A stretch of DNA of 64,000 nucleotides from Treponema berlinense (GCF_900167025.1 NZ_FUXC01000002.1:248001-312000); one strand, 5' to 3'. Counted from the stretch's first letter, positions 26,891-35,827 are shown. Translations and numbers: made by a program. Notes: generated by a model from the sequence alone, not told the origin.

Positions 26891-27739
26891 TTATTTTGCT
26901 TTAATTCTTATTATTTTTGCCTTGCCTTCGAGGGTGACTTTTTCTCCCGGAGAAACTGCAAAAATCTGTTCTGCTTTCAGGCTTTCAAAAAGGACTTTCT
27001 GCCCGTCGGAAGCTGTTCCTGTTGCCTTTAGTTTTTCTGCGTTTACGACGAATAAAAGTTCATAGCCTTCGTTTTTGGAGGCAAGAAACGAATATCCGCC
27101 AGAAAAATCTTTTTGGACAAGTGAAAAATACGGACACTCAAAATTTTGTGCGAGAGGCGCGATTGGCGAAAAACTGAATGGTTTTCCGTCAGAAAAGCAG
27201 TCTTTTGTGTCTGCTTCGAGTTTTATTGATTTTACGCCTTTTTCGATATGAAGTTCGCGCGGACGTCCCCAGTCGTAGAGCCTGTATGTAATGTTACAAC
27301 TCTGCTGGACTTCCATGAGGCGAATTCCTCCGCCTATTGCGTGTACAGTTCCTGCTGGAATAAAGATGAAGTCGCCTTTTTTTACTTCGACGCTGTTCAT
27401 AAGTTCAGAAATCGTTCCGTTTTTTATTGCGTCGGAAATCTGTTCTTTTGTGCATCCGTCTTTTAAGCCGGCAATCAGTTTTGCACCTTTTTTGCAGTCA
27501 AGAATGTACCAGCATTCAGTTTTTCCGCGGGAGCCTTCGCCTTCAAGTTCAACGGCGGTTTTGTCGTCCGGGTGAACTTGAACCGAAAGCGTGTCGTCCG
27601 CCTGAATTATTTTTACAAGAAGAGGATAGTCTTTTACGAGTTCAATAAAATCTTTCTGGGGACCGTCTTTGTGGGTTGAAGCAATCCAGTCTTCGTATCC
27701 CCATACTTTTTCTGAGCGAATCGGTGTTAAAAGTTTCAA
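26891..27739 (-). CDS. manA: Mannose-6-phosphate isomerase, class I
   Basis: A 282-residue zinc enzyme interconverting mannose-6-phosphate and fructose-6-phosphate. Metal-site motifs are SVQVHPDD, GKTECWYI and IPAGTVHAIG; the substrate end reads QSCNITYRLYDWGR. The length fits the short bacterial form. The only reasonable start is TTG at 27739, which directly follows the TAA of the upstream nucleotidyltransferase gene in the same frame, so translation is probably coupled. Confidence 0.93.
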   Translation of the reverse strand: MKLLTPIRSEKVWGYEDWIASTHKDGPQKDFIELVKDYPLLVKIIQADDTLSVQVHPDDKTAVELEGEGSRGKTECWYILDCKKGAKLIAGLKDGCTKEQISDAIKNGTISELMNSVEVKKGDFIFIPAGTVHAIGGGIRLMEVQQSCNITYRLYDWGRPRELHIEKGVKSIKLEADTKDCFSDGKPFSFSPIAPLAQNFECPYFSLVQKDFSGGYSFLASKNEGYELLFVVNAEKLKATGTASDGQKVLFESLKAEQIFAVSPGEKVTLEGKAKIIRIKAK

Positions 27740-28669
27740 TTATTTGTCCCAAAGTTTTTCAGGATAGTAGCCAGATGCAATTTTTTCTGCGATTGCGTCT
27801 TTTACAACCTGTTTGTCTTCTGCATAAGTCATGCCAAACCAGCTTTCTTCGGAAGTGAATACTTTTATCTTGCCTTTGTTGTCTTTGATAATCTGACTTG
27901 CGGCAACAGGAAGAAGCGCTTCTGCTTTTTGTGCCTCGAGGTTTGTTTTTTTGAATCCGTCCCAGTATTTTTCAAATTCGTCGAAAGCGGCAGGTGTAAA
28001 GCCGAAGAGGTTCATGCTGACAGTTTCGTTTCCGGTCAGTTTGTAGATTGTGCCGTTCAAATCTGATTCAATTTCGTTTCCGCTGAAATTTTCGCCAGTA
28101 TAGTAAATTTTTGTGTTTTCGGTGATAGATTCAAGGTAGCCGTCTTTTGTCTGGCAGATTCCGCGGCTTACAGAACCGTTTCTGCTCATTGTTTTTCCGA
28201 GAATGTAGCCGACCATTGCGTGTTCTGTGCAGTTATTGTCGATAGAAGAAAGGTATTTTCCGAGTGTTTCAAATGCTGAGCGTCCGTAGTAGTCGTCTGC
28301 GTTGATTACTGCATAAGGAGTGTTGAGCGCTTTTTTTGCGCAGAGAACAGCGTGAAGAGTTCCCCATGGCTTTTTGCGGCCGGCTGTCTGAGAAAGTGCG
28401 TATTCGTCGGCAGTCAAAAGCGCTTCTGGCGACTGAAAAACATATTCTGCATCGATATTTTTTGCAATTCTGTCAAAAAGACGTTCGCGGAAATCTTTTT
28501 CAATGTCCTTTCTGATTATGTAAACGATTTTTTCAAAACCGCATTTTTTTGCGTCATAAGCAGCGTAGTCAAGAAGGCATTCACCGTTTTTTCCAACTGT
28601 ATCAATCTGTTTGATTCCGCCGTAACGGCTTCCCATTCCTGCTGCAAGTACGAGTAAAGTAGGTTTCAT
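27740..28669 (-). CDS. Sugar-phosphate nucleotidyltransferase
   Basis: A 309-residue NTP_transferase protein with the nucleotide loop LVLAAGMGSRYGGIKQID and AVINADDYYGR (metal-binding Asp pair). GGAG lies six bases before the ATG at 28669. Its place immediately before manA suggests a hexose-1-phosphate such as mannose-1-phosphate or glucose-1-phosphate as substrate, but the nucleotide and sugar cannot be read from sequence. Confidence 0.85.
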   Translation of the reverse strand: MKPTLLVLAAGMGSRYGGIKQIDTVGKNGECLLDYAAYDAKKCGFEKIVYIIRKDIEKDFRERLFDRIAKNIDAEYVFQSPEALLTADEYALSQTAGRKKPWGTLHAVLCAKKALNTPYAVINADDYYGRSAFETLGKYLSSIDNNCTEHAMVGYILGKTMSRNGSVSRGICQTKDGYLESITENTKIYYTGENFSGNEIESDLNGTIYKLTGNETVSMNLFGFTPAAFDEFEKYWDGFKKTNLEAQKAEALLPVAASQIIKDNKGKIKVFTSEESWFGMTYAEDKQVVKDAIAEKIASGYYPEKLWDK

Positions 28670-28905
28670 AATAATCTCCAATAATAAATGTTGTTGTAGA
28701 ACATCTTTTGTGCGTTCAAAATTTATTCTAGCACTAAAATTTCAGTTTTTCAACAAAACGGTTTTTTTGTGATTTTTTTGCAATGTGATTTTAGAAAAAT
28801 TGAGATGAGCTGTTTTTTTTACGGATTTTTGAACAGAAGTTTTTCCATTGTAACAAGAGTTTTTATTTATTATAATTGAAACTTCTAAAAAGTTGTGAGG
28901 TTTGT

Positions 28906-31401
28906 ATGCTTACTTTGAAATTTGGTGGTACTTCGATGGGATCTGCCCGCAGAATGCTTGATTCTGTGGAAATTATGCTTGGCAGGGCAAAAACTGACAG
29001 AATCAGCGTAATTGTTTCTGCCGTTGCCGGAGTTTCTAATGCTCTTCAGGCTGCTATTGACGGCTGTGTTTCTGGTTCGCTTCCTGCAAATTTCATAGAC
29101 GGCATAAGAAAAACTCATGGAGAGATTTGTGCCCAGCTTCATGCTTCTGTGGAAGGTTTTGACGCTGCTTCTACAATGGCAAAAATCGAGCCTAACTTTA
29201 TTGAGCTTGAAAAGCTTCTTTCTGGTGTCGCAACGTTTGGCGAATGTCCGGAATCGATTTACTGCCGCATAATGGGAATGGGTGAACTGTGCTGTGTTCC
29301 GATTATAAATGCAATTCTTATTGCAAAAAAACAGAATGTTCTTGTTTTGGACAGCCGGAAATTTATTTTTACAACCGGAAGCCAGATTGAAAGTGATCCT
29401 GATTATACAAGAACTTCGGAAGCCCTCGGACCATACCGCGACGGCGCTGAATGTTCTCAGGCGCAGATTCTTCTTTTTCCTGGATTTGTATGCGGTTGGT
29501 CTGCCCATGCCGACGACGAGCCGAAAATGGGTCTTTTGGGACGCAATGGTTCGGATTTTTCTGCCGCAATAATCGGTGCCTGCCTTGCTTCTAAAAAAGT
29601 TGAATTTTGGACTGATGTTGATGGAATCTACACCGCCGATCCTCGTGTCGTAAGCGATGCGATTCTTGTTGACGATATGACTTACGAAGAGGCGATGGAA
29701 CTTTCGTTCTTTGGTTCAAAAGTTCTTCATCCAAAAACCCTCGCTCCTCTTGTTGCCCGCGGAATCGAAGCCTGGAGCTTGAATTCTCACAATCCAAAGG
29801 CACGCGGAACTAGAATTGGCCGCGGTCCTTTTGAATCTGAAAAAAAAGTTGGACCTGTCTGCGGAATTTCTTGTCTGAAAAAAACAGCCCTTGTTTCTGT
29901 AAGCGGTGGCGGAATGAAAGGAAAAACTGGCATTGCAAGCCGGATTTTTGCCGCAGTAAGCCGCGCAGGAATCAGCATGCTTTTGATTACCCAGTCTTCT
30001 TCAGAATATACAATTTCGTTTTGTGTACGCCAAAGCCAGAGCGTAGAAGTAAAAGATGTTCTTGAATCTGAATTTGCCTTTGAAATCCGTGACGGCCTTA
30101 TAAATCCGATAAGCGTAATCGAAAACTGCGCAATTGTTTCGATTGTCGGCGACGGAATGAAGCAAAATCGTGGTGTTGCAGGAAAATTCTTTAACGCGCT
30201 TTCGAGCCGAAGCATAAATATTCTTGCGATTGCACAAGGTTCAAGCGAACGCTCAATTTCGACAGTAATTGCCGGTGAATACGGCGACATTGCCGTAAAA
30301 ACAACACACAGATTCTTCTTTAATACAACTCAGCCGATTGAGGTTTTTGCTTTTGGCGCAGGAACAATTGGTGGAGCCTTGCTTGATCAGATTTATAAGC
30401 AGCAGAAGATTTTAAAAGAACAGAATATCGACATTAAAGTTTGCTGTATTGCGACAATGCGCGGAATGCTTCTTGACGGAAACGGACTTGATTTGTCTGA
30501 CTGGAGAAACGCAGTTTCTGTTTCTGGAAAAAAGACGAATCTTGATGAGGTTTTAAAATTTGTAAAGGAAAACAAGCCTCTAAATCCTATTTTTGTTGAC
30601 TGTACGGCAAGCTATGATCTTCCAGAACGCTATCTTGATGTTTTAAATGCCGGTATGAATGTTGCTACTCCTAACAAACGTGCAAATTCAATGTCTATGC
30701 AGTATTACCGTGAATTGCGTGAAACTGCGAACAAAAATCATGTGCGCTTTTTGTACGAAACAAACGTTGGCGCAGGACTTCCGATTATTGATACTTTGCA
30801 GAACTTGTTTAAATCTGGAGACAGCCTTGTAGGTTTTAACGGAATTATGTCAGGTTCTCTTTCGTATATTTTTGGAAAGCTCGACGAAGGCAAGAAATTT
30901 AGCGAAGCGGTAAAACAAGCAAAAGAAATGCGCTTTACAGAACCAGATCCTCGCGATGACCTCAAAGGAACTGATGTTGCACGCAAGGCTCTGATTATTG
31001 CGCGCGAAGCCGGAATGGAAATTGAACTTTCTGACATAAAAATGAATTCGATTTTTCCTGAAAATTTCAACATAGAAGGAACTGTAGACGAGTTTATGGC
31101 CCGTTTACCGGAAGTTGATTCTTATTTTGCTGAAAAAATGGCTTTGCTTAAAAAGCAGAATAAAGTTTTGCGAATGGGCGCATCGATTAAAAACGGAAAA
31201 GTTTCTGTCGGAATGCTGGAAGCGGGACCGGAAAATCCTCTGTTTGCGGTAAAAGGCGGTGAAAATGCCTTTGTATTTGAAACAGCAAGATACACACCGA
31301 TTCCATTGACAATACGCGGTTACGGAGCCGGAGCAGACGTTACTGCGGCCGGAGTATTTGGCGACGTCTTAAGAACAGTAAGTTTTAATCCGGAAGTGTA
31401 G
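28906..31401 (+). CDS. thrA: Bifunctional aspartokinase / homoserine dehydrogenase
   Basis: An 831-residue fusion catalysing the first and third steps of the threonine/methionine branch. The aspartokinase part (1-300) begins LTLKFGGTSMGSA and has LLGRNGSDFSA and FWTDVDGIYTADPRVV. Two ACT domains follow (about 320-450). The dehydrogenase part has the Rossmann loop FAFGAGTIGG (about 475), NVATPNKRA and NVGAGLPIID. GTGAGG before ATG 28906 decides the start; TATAAT lies about 25 bp before. A second aspartokinase, lysC, is at 46881. Confidence 0.95.
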   Translation: MLTLKFGGTSMGSARRMLDSVEIMLGRAKTDRISVIVSAVAGVSNALQAAIDGCVSGSLPANFIDGIRKTHGEICAQLHASVEGFDAASTMAKIEPNFIELEKLLSGVATFGECPESIYCRIMGMGELCCVPIINAILIAKKQNVLVLDSRKFIFTTGSQIESDPDYTRTSEALGPYRDGAECSQAQILLFPGFVCGWSAHADDEPKMGLLGRNGSDFSAAIIGACLASKKVEFWTDVDGIYTADPRVVSDAILVDDMTYEEAMELSFFGSKVLHPKTLAPLVARGIEAWSLNSHNPKARGTRIGRGPFESEKKVGPVCGISCLKKTALVSVSGGGMKGKTGIASRIFAAVSRAGISMLLITQSSSEYTISFCVRQSQSVEVKDVLESEFAFEIRDGLINPISVIENCAIVSIVGDGMKQNRGVAGKFFNALSSRSINILAIAQGSSERSISTVIAGEYGDIAVKTTHRFFFNTTQPIEVFAFGAGTIGGALLDQIYKQQKILKEQNIDIKVCCIATMRGMLLDGNGLDLSDWRNAVSVSGKKTNLDEVLKFVKENKPLNPIFVDCTASYDLPERYLDVLNAGMNVATPNKRANSMSMQYYRELRETANKNHVRFLYETNVGAGLPIIDTLQNLFKSGDSLVGFNGIMSGSLSYIFGKLDEGKKFSEAVKQAKEMRFTEPDPRDDLKGTDVARKALIIAREAGMEIELSDIKMNSIFPENFNIEGTVDEFMARLPEVDSYFAEKMALLKKQNKVLRMGASIKNGKVSVGMLEAGPENPLFAVKGGENAFVFETARYTPIPLTIRGYGAGADVTAAGVFGDVLRTVSFNPEV

Positions 31402-31411
31402 TTTTTGACAG

Positions 31412-31449
31412 AAAATCCGTGTGGCAGAAAATGTTGCACGGATTTTTTT
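31412..31449 (+). terminator. Intrinsic terminator of thrA
   Basis: AATCCGTG (31414) pairs with CACGGATT (31437-31444), then seven T. Confidence 0.88.
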
Positions 31450-31463
31450 ATAAAGGCAGAGTT

Positions 31464-31622
31464 TTAGCACTTCTTAAATTCTTCGGCGACAGCGGACGGC
31501 CCATCCCACCAGAGTTTTGTTGAGTCGTCATAAAGCATTTTTGCGGCATTTGATTCCATAAAGTTGAGAAGAACTTCTTCAGCAGGTTTATTAGTTTCTT
31601 TTGAAATCTGTTCTATTGCCAT
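31464..31622 (-). CDS. Small unknown protein, possibly a truncated gene
   Basis: A 52-residue frame (MAIEQISKETNKPAEEVLLN at its start) ending LWWDGPSAVAEEFKKC. The composition is convincingly protein-like. The frame stays open upstream of the ATG (KRILTAL precedes it) into the hairpin element E4, so the N-terminus may have been lost where the element lies. There is no Shine-Dalgarno. It recalls small proteins near toxin-antitoxin loci, but I cannot name the family. It may be a remnant. Confidence 0.45.
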   Translation of the reverse strand: MAIEQISKETNKPAEEVLLNFMESNAAKMLYDDSTKLWWDGPSAVAEEFKKC

Positions 31623-31655
31623 TAGTGCGGTTAAAATGCGTTTCTGTCCGTTTTT

Positions 31656-31738
31656 TGCGGGGCGTTGCGGGGTGTCCCCGCTTGAAGGGGTAGCGGCCGG
31701 CGACAGCAGGCGCGCAGGGGAAGGCTTTCCCCTCCTTT
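31656..31738. repeat. Multi-hairpin GC-rich element (E4)
   Basis: GCGGGG-TGT-CCCCGC (31667-31681) and AGGGGAA/TTCCCCT near 31715-31733, in a GC-rich stretch abutting the mutS2 stop codon and reaching into the open frame of the small gene at 31464-31622. Confidence 0.6.
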
Positions 31739-34346
31739 AGTTTAATTCAACATATGTTTTTCCGAATCCGCCGTCTTCTGGTGAAGCGTAATGAAAACTT
31801 TTGACGGCCGGGTATTGCGAAAGATATGTTTGGACTGACTGCTGCAAAATGCCGTTTCCTTTGCCATGGATTATCGAGAAGTTTTTGAAATTGTGGATTT
31901 GGCAGAGATCGAGCTGGCGTGCAAGGGCTTTGATGGCTTCTTCTTCGCGCATTCCGAGGAGACGCAGCTCGAATACCGGTTTTGCCTGTCCTGAAACGTC
32001 TTGGGCAAGTTCTATGCTGACTGTCGTGCGAATCTTGGTCGGGGCTATGAGCTCGAGGTCTTTTTCTTTTAGATTCATCCGGATTGAGCCTAGTTGAACT
32101 GACCAGACACCTTTTTTTATGCTTGAAATCAAGGTTCCGCGTGTTTTTGTCGCCCTGTGCAGAACTTCGCTTCCAGCTTCGAAGGCTAGCGGCGAGGTTT
32201 GTACGGTCTGCGCCTTTGTTACGAAACTTGAGCTTGCCTGTGCGCTGAGTTTTTCCGCTTCTTCTGATGTGTATGTGTTTTTTGCCAGTGCGAGTGCCTG
32301 CGCGTTGCTGAGCTTTTTTTTGCTTGCCTTGTTTGTTTTTGAGCGGTTTGAACTGTTTGCGCTTAGGAGCATGCCGTTTTCCAGACGGACTGGTTCTGAC
32401 TTTAATTTTTTTTCGAATTCTTCTTTTTGTTTTTCGAGACGGATTTTTTCTTCTTCGAGGGCTTTGTCAGATTCTTCGACTTTTCCTGTAAGTTCGTTTA
32501 AAAACTGTTTTACGCTGAGTGTTTTTTCGCGGGTGATTTCGCCTTCGCGGAGGATGCGCACGAGGTTTTCGAGTTTTTTGCGGGTTTGCGAAACAAAGAT
32601 TCCTGATTCCTGCTGTTCCCGTTCTCTAAGCTCAAGTTCTTTTTCTTTTTGGCGAAGAAGTTTTTGTTCCAGTTTGAGTTCTTTTTCTTTTAGCCTGTTT
32701 TCGCGGTCTGCTGCTTCTTTTTCGGCTTTTGCAAGCTGGGCGTATTTTTCGGTAAGACCTTTTATGAGCGTGCTTACGTCTGCCTGTTCGCTTTGAATGT
32801 AGTGTTTTGCTTTTTCGACTGTTTTTGAGCTTAAGCCGGAGCGCTTTGCAATGTCCAAGGCGTGGCTTTCTCCCGGAACTCCCATCAGAAGTCTGTAGGT
32901 CGGGCTTAGCGTGTCCGTGTCAAAATCTACGCTTGCGTTTATGCAAAATTTGTTTGTGTAACCGTAGTTTTTTAAAATTCCGTGGTGGGTTGTGACAAGA
33001 ACGAATGCTCTTTTTTCGATAAGGTGGTCAAGAACTGCCATTCCGATTGCTCCGCCTTCCTGTGGGTCTGTTCCGCTGCCAAGTTCATCCAGAAGAACAA
33101 GGCTGTCTTTATCTGCCTTTTTTACCGCTGCCGCAATGTTTTTCATATGTGCGGAAAAAGTTGAAAGGCTTTGGTCAATCGACTGTTCGTCGCCGATGTC
33201 TGCAAAAAGCGAGTTGAATACAGGAAGCCTTGTGCCGTCCTTTGCCGGAAGAGGAAATCCTGTCTGGTTTAAAAGCGCAAAAAGCGCAAATGTTTTGAGG
33301 CTGACTGTCTTTCCGCCGGTGTTTGGGCCTGTAATTATGAGAACATTTTTTTCGCTTAAAAATTTCATGTCGATTGGAACGGCTTTTTCGCCAAGAAGCG
33401 GATGCCTTGCTGCGACGAGGGCCGGCGGCAGAGAGCTTCCGTCTTTTTCTGTGCAGGAAAGAGCGTATGTACAGTCGTTTGCAATTCCCCAGCGGGCAGC
33501 TGCGCACGTCTGGTCGAGTTTGATTAAAATTTTGAGGGCGGAAGAAATGAATTCAACATAGGGCGCTATTTTTGCCGTGAGTTCTGTAAAGATTTTTCGT
33601 GTTTCGCTCTGAAGATGAAATTCTTCTTGAATAAGCTCGTTGTTTTTGCGTACGACTTCATCAGGTTCAATAAAAATTGTCTGGCCTGACGCGCTTACTT
33701 CGTGGACAATTCCCGAAATTCGTGCGCGTTGATTTGCTTTTACTGCAAGAACCTGTCTGTCTGCCCTGAAAGCCGGAACATTGCTCGAAAGCACGTTTGA
33801 AAGGCTTGAATCTGCCGTGTACTTTTTGAGCGCTCCTGCAATTTCTGAGTGAAGCTGGGCGATTTTTGCGCGGATTTCGCGTAGAACAGGAAGGTCTTTT
33901 AGTTGTCCGTCCTTGTCCAGGACCCGCGAAATTTCGTTTTTTACCGCCAAGAGCTCATTTTCCGGAAGAGTCTGTGAGAGTGAATGAAGTTTTTTTACGG
34001 AAAGTGTTTTTGAGGCGGTGTTTATTGTTTCTTCTGCGTTTAGAGCCGAAGTTGCGAACTGTAAAATTGCAAAAAGCTGTTCGCGGTCGAGAGTTGTTCC
34101 TTCAACCCGTAAAATCTTAAAAAAAGAATGAACCGGATTCCAGCTTTTTATAGAAAAAGAAGATTTTGAATTGAGAATTGTGTCCCATTCCCGGCTCAGA
34201 TTTTTTAATTCTTCGATTTTTTCGGTTTCTGTAAATGGAAGTTTTGTTTTTAAAAGTTCCTGTGATTCTTCGCCTGCGCAAAATCCTGCAATTGTGTCGC
34301 GGATTCTAAAATAGGCAAGGTCTTCGAGTGTTTTTTTGTGCCACAT
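31737..34346 (-). CDS. mutS2: Endonuclease MutS2
   Basis: An 869-residue MutS2 protein, acting on branched DNA or, in some bacteria, on collided ribosomes. It has the clamp/core region, Walker A TGPNTGGKTVSLKTF, Walker B LVLLDELGSGTDPQEGG, a long Glu/Lys/Arg coiled coil (about 520-650) and a C-terminal Smr nuclease domain with HGKGNG. The start follows rsgA by two bases, so the two genes are coupled. The coding strand is so Glu/Lys/Ser-biased that long false frames occur antisense. Confidence 0.95.
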   Translation of the reverse strand: MWHKKTLEDLAYFRIRDTIAGFCAGEESQELLKTKLPFTETEKIEELKNLSREWDTILNSKSSFSIKSWNPVHSFFKILRVEGTTLDREQLFAILQFATSALNAEETINTASKTLSVKKLHSLSQTLPENELLAVKNEISRVLDKDGQLKDLPVLREIRAKIAQLHSEIAGALKKYTADSSLSNVLSSNVPAFRADRQVLAVKANQRARISGIVHEVSASGQTIFIEPDEVVRKNNELIQEEFHLQSETRKIFTELTAKIAPYVEFISSALKILIKLDQTCAAARWGIANDCTYALSCTEKDGSSLPPALVAARHPLLGEKAVPIDMKFLSEKNVLIITGPNTGGKTVSLKTFALFALLNQTGFPLPAKDGTRLPVFNSLFADIGDEQSIDQSLSTFSAHMKNIAAAVKKADKDSLVLLDELGSGTDPQEGGAIGMAVLDHLIEKRAFVLVTTHHGILKNYGYTNKFCINASVDFDTDTLSPTYRLLMGVPGESHALDIAKRSGLSSKTVEKAKHYIQSEQADVSTLIKGLTEKYAQLAKAEKEAADRENRLKEKELKLEQKLLRQKEKELELREREQQESGIFVSQTRKKLENLVRILREGEITREKTLSVKQFLNELTGKVEESDKALEEEKIRLEKQKEEFEKKLKSEPVRLENGMLLSANSSNRSKTNKASKKKLSNAQALALAKNTYTSEEAEKLSAQASSSFVTKAQTVQTSPLAFEAGSEVLHRATKTRGTLISSIKKGVWSVQLGSIRMNLKEKDLELIAPTKIRTTVSIELAQDVSGQAKPVFELRLLGMREEEAIKALARQLDLCQIHNFKNFSIIHGKGNGILQQSVQTYLSQYPAVKSFHYASPEDGGFGKTYVELN

Positions 34347-34348
34347 TT

Positions 34349-35335
34349 TTAGTCTGTCCAGCTGCCTGTTTTGATTTCTTCTGAGATTTTTTTCCAGTTT
34401 TCGTAGCGTTCTCGGCTGATTTGTCCAGATTCAACTGCCTCAAGAATTTTACAGCCTTTTTCGTTTATATGAGTGCAGCTTAAGCCAAAGTTGCATTTTC
34501 CGACAAGGGGAGACATTTCCCTAAAGTAAAGGGCAAGGTCCTTTGATTCGATGTCGTGCAGCACAAAGCGTCTGACTCCTGGAGTGTCGATAATTGAAGC
34601 TACAGCGCCCTGGATGCCGCCGGTAAGCGATTCGTTTAGTTTTATGCGCAGCAAAGTGCCTTTTGTTGTTGTGTGGCTTCCTTTGCCGTATTTTTTAGAA
34701 AGACTTCCTGTCTTGAGGACGACAGTGCTGTCCAGAACGTTTACGAGAGAAGATTTTCCGACTCCAGACTGGCCTACAAGAGCGCAGAGTTTGTTTTGGA
34801 TAAAGTGTGCAAACTCGACCATGCCTTCGCCAGTTTTTGCAGAAATTTTCATCACCTTGTATCCGAGTTTTTCCCAGATTGAAACATATTTTAAGAAAGA
34901 TTCGTCCTGTGAACCTTCGAGGTCGCATTTATTGATGAGAATTACCGGTTCGATTCCCTGTCTTTCGGCCTGTGCAAGTTCGCGGTCAATAAAACGCGGG
35001 CGGAAATCTGGTTCTTCTGGAGTTGTAACGAGAATTACATAGTCAAGATTTGCTGCCAGAAGCTGCGGAGAGCGGCCTTTTACGTTCCAGCGGACAAATT
35101 CGTTTTTGCGCGGAACTAAAGCCGTGATTTGACCTTTTTTGTCTTCAAGACTGTCAACTTCAATTTGAACAATGTCGCCCGGAGCGAGCGGATTGTAATA
35201 TTTTTTGTCAGATTTTAACCTTTTGCTTTTGAGGGCGCATGAACGGATTATAAAACTGCCGTCATCTTCGGAAAAAGATTCAACTTCAAAAACATTGTTC
35301 GAGCCGCTTAAAACGGTGCCTGTAAGTTGGTTCAT
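34349..35335 (-). CDS. rsgA: Ribosome small-subunit GTPase RsgA
   Basis: A 328-residue circularly permuted GTPase that checks 30S maturation. An N-terminal OB fold is followed by G4 INKCDLEG, then G1 GQSGVGKSS and G3 DTPGVRRF in the permuted order, and a zinc site CNFGLSCTHINEKGC. No Shine-Dalgarno; TAAAAT lies eight bases before the ATG with TTGCAA 17 bp further up, so the transcript may start at the ATG. Confidence 0.95.
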   Translation of the reverse strand: MNQLTGTVLSGSNNVFEVESFSEDDGSFIIRSCALKSKRLKSDKKYYNPLAPGDIVQIEVDSLEDKKGQITALVPRKNEFVRWNVKGRSPQLLAANLDYVILVTTPEEPDFRPRFIDRELAQAERQGIEPVILINKCDLEGSQDESFLKYVSIWEKLGYKVMKISAKTGEGMVEFAHFIQNKLCALVGQSGVGKSSLVNVLDSTVVLKTGSLSKKYGKGSHTTTKGTLLRIKLNESLTGGIQGAVASIIDTPGVRRFVLHDIESKDLALYFREMSPLVGKCNFGLSCTHINEKGCKILEAVESGQISRERYENWKKISEEIKTGSWTD

Positions 35336-35343
35336 ATAAGTTG

Positions 35344-35372
35344 ATTTTACGTAAGATTTTAAGCTTTTGCAA
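35344..35372 (-). promoter_or_regulatory. rsgA-mutS2 promoter abutting the start codon
   Basis: On the minus strand TTGCAA (35367-35372), 17 bp, TAAAAT (35344-35349); the -10 ends eight bases before the rsgA ATG. Confidence 0.55.
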
Positions 35373-35454
35373 GATTATTCGGTGCCATCCTTGGCACCTT
35401 TCCGCCTGTCGGCGCGCTCACTTCGCGGTTCGACTCCTTTTGTTTTTTTAGACA

Positions 35455-35487
35455 TAAAAAAAAGACATCCAAAAAAGATGTCTTTTA
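35455..35487 (-). terminator. Duplicated copy of the tRNA-Glu terminator
   Basis: Stem AAAGACATC with GATGTCTTT, loop of six bases, T run on the minus strand; exactly 200 bp from its twin. Confidence 0.8.
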
Positions 35488-35654
35488 GCTTTGTTTTTTT
35501 TGTATAGCTCCAACGGGAGTCGAAGCCCTCCGGTCGCAAACGTCGTGTTTGCTCCCTCCGGGCCGTCTGCGTTCGCTTTCGGTGCCATCCTTGGCACCTT
35601 TTCGCCTGCCGGCGCGCTCACTTCGCGGTTCGACTCCTTTTTGTTTTTTAGACA

Positions 35655-35687
35655 TAAAAAAAAGACATCCAAAAAAGATGTCTTTTA
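35655..35687 (-). terminator. Intrinsic terminator of tRNA-Glu
   Basis: Same 9-bp stem (GACATC/GATGTC core) and T run as the copy at 35455-35487; 18 bp after the tRNA 3' end. Confidence 0.85.
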
Positions 35688-35704
35688 GCTTTGTTTTTTT
35701 TGTA

Positions 35705-35777
35705 TAGCTCCAACGGGAGTCGAACCCGTCTCCCCGCCTTGAGAGGGCGATGAACTAAACCGATATTCGATGGAGCC
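35705..35777 (-). tRNA. tRNA-Glu (anticodon CTC)
   Basis: A 73-nt cloverleaf on the minus strand: acceptor GGCTCCA with TGGAGCT, D stem GAAT/GTTC, anticodon loop CTCTCAA giving CTC, T loop TTCGACT in an ACGGG/CCCGT stem. CCA is not encoded. Confidence 0.95.
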
Positions 35778-35790
35778 GTTTTTTTTCAAT

Positions 35791-35818
35791 AAAAAAAGCT
35801 GACCTGTAAAAAGTCAGC
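35791..35818 (-). terminator. Terminator between tRNA-Gln and tRNA-Glu
   Basis: On the minus strand GCTGAC pairs with GTCAGC (35798-35818) and seven T follow. It would end most transcripts after tRNA-Gln and before tRNA-Glu. Confidence 0.75.
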
Positions 35819-35827
35819 CCTTTTTGA

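Larger units (their letters stand above)
35379..35724. repeat. 200-bp-period duplication including the tRNA-Glu tail
   Basis: A stretch of about 146 bp at 35379-35524 recurs at 35579-35724 with about four differences. Each copy holds a GC-rich hairpin block (GGTGCC/GGCACC, CGCC/GGCG), an intrinsic terminator and the last 20 bases of tRNA-Glu. Only the second copy is joined to the complete tRNA gene. The 54 bp between copies (35525-35578) is GC-rich with GCAAAC/GTTTGC and belongs to the same hairpin element family (E5). Confidence 0.85.

Noticed and set aside
28885-29508. A 207-residue minus-strand frame
   Set aside because: Antisense to the aspartokinase domain of thrA.
32119-32796. A 225-residue Ser/Phe-rich plus-strand frame
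   Set aside because: It is the complement of the Glu/Lys coiled coil of mutS2.
35448-35690. Frames of 65-74 residues on both strands
   Set aside because: They are translations of the duplicated tRNA-tail/terminator DNA.
35379-35724. Attachment site of an integrated element at tRNA-Glu
   Set aside because: The two tRNA-tail copies are 200 bp apart with no integrase or cargo between them.
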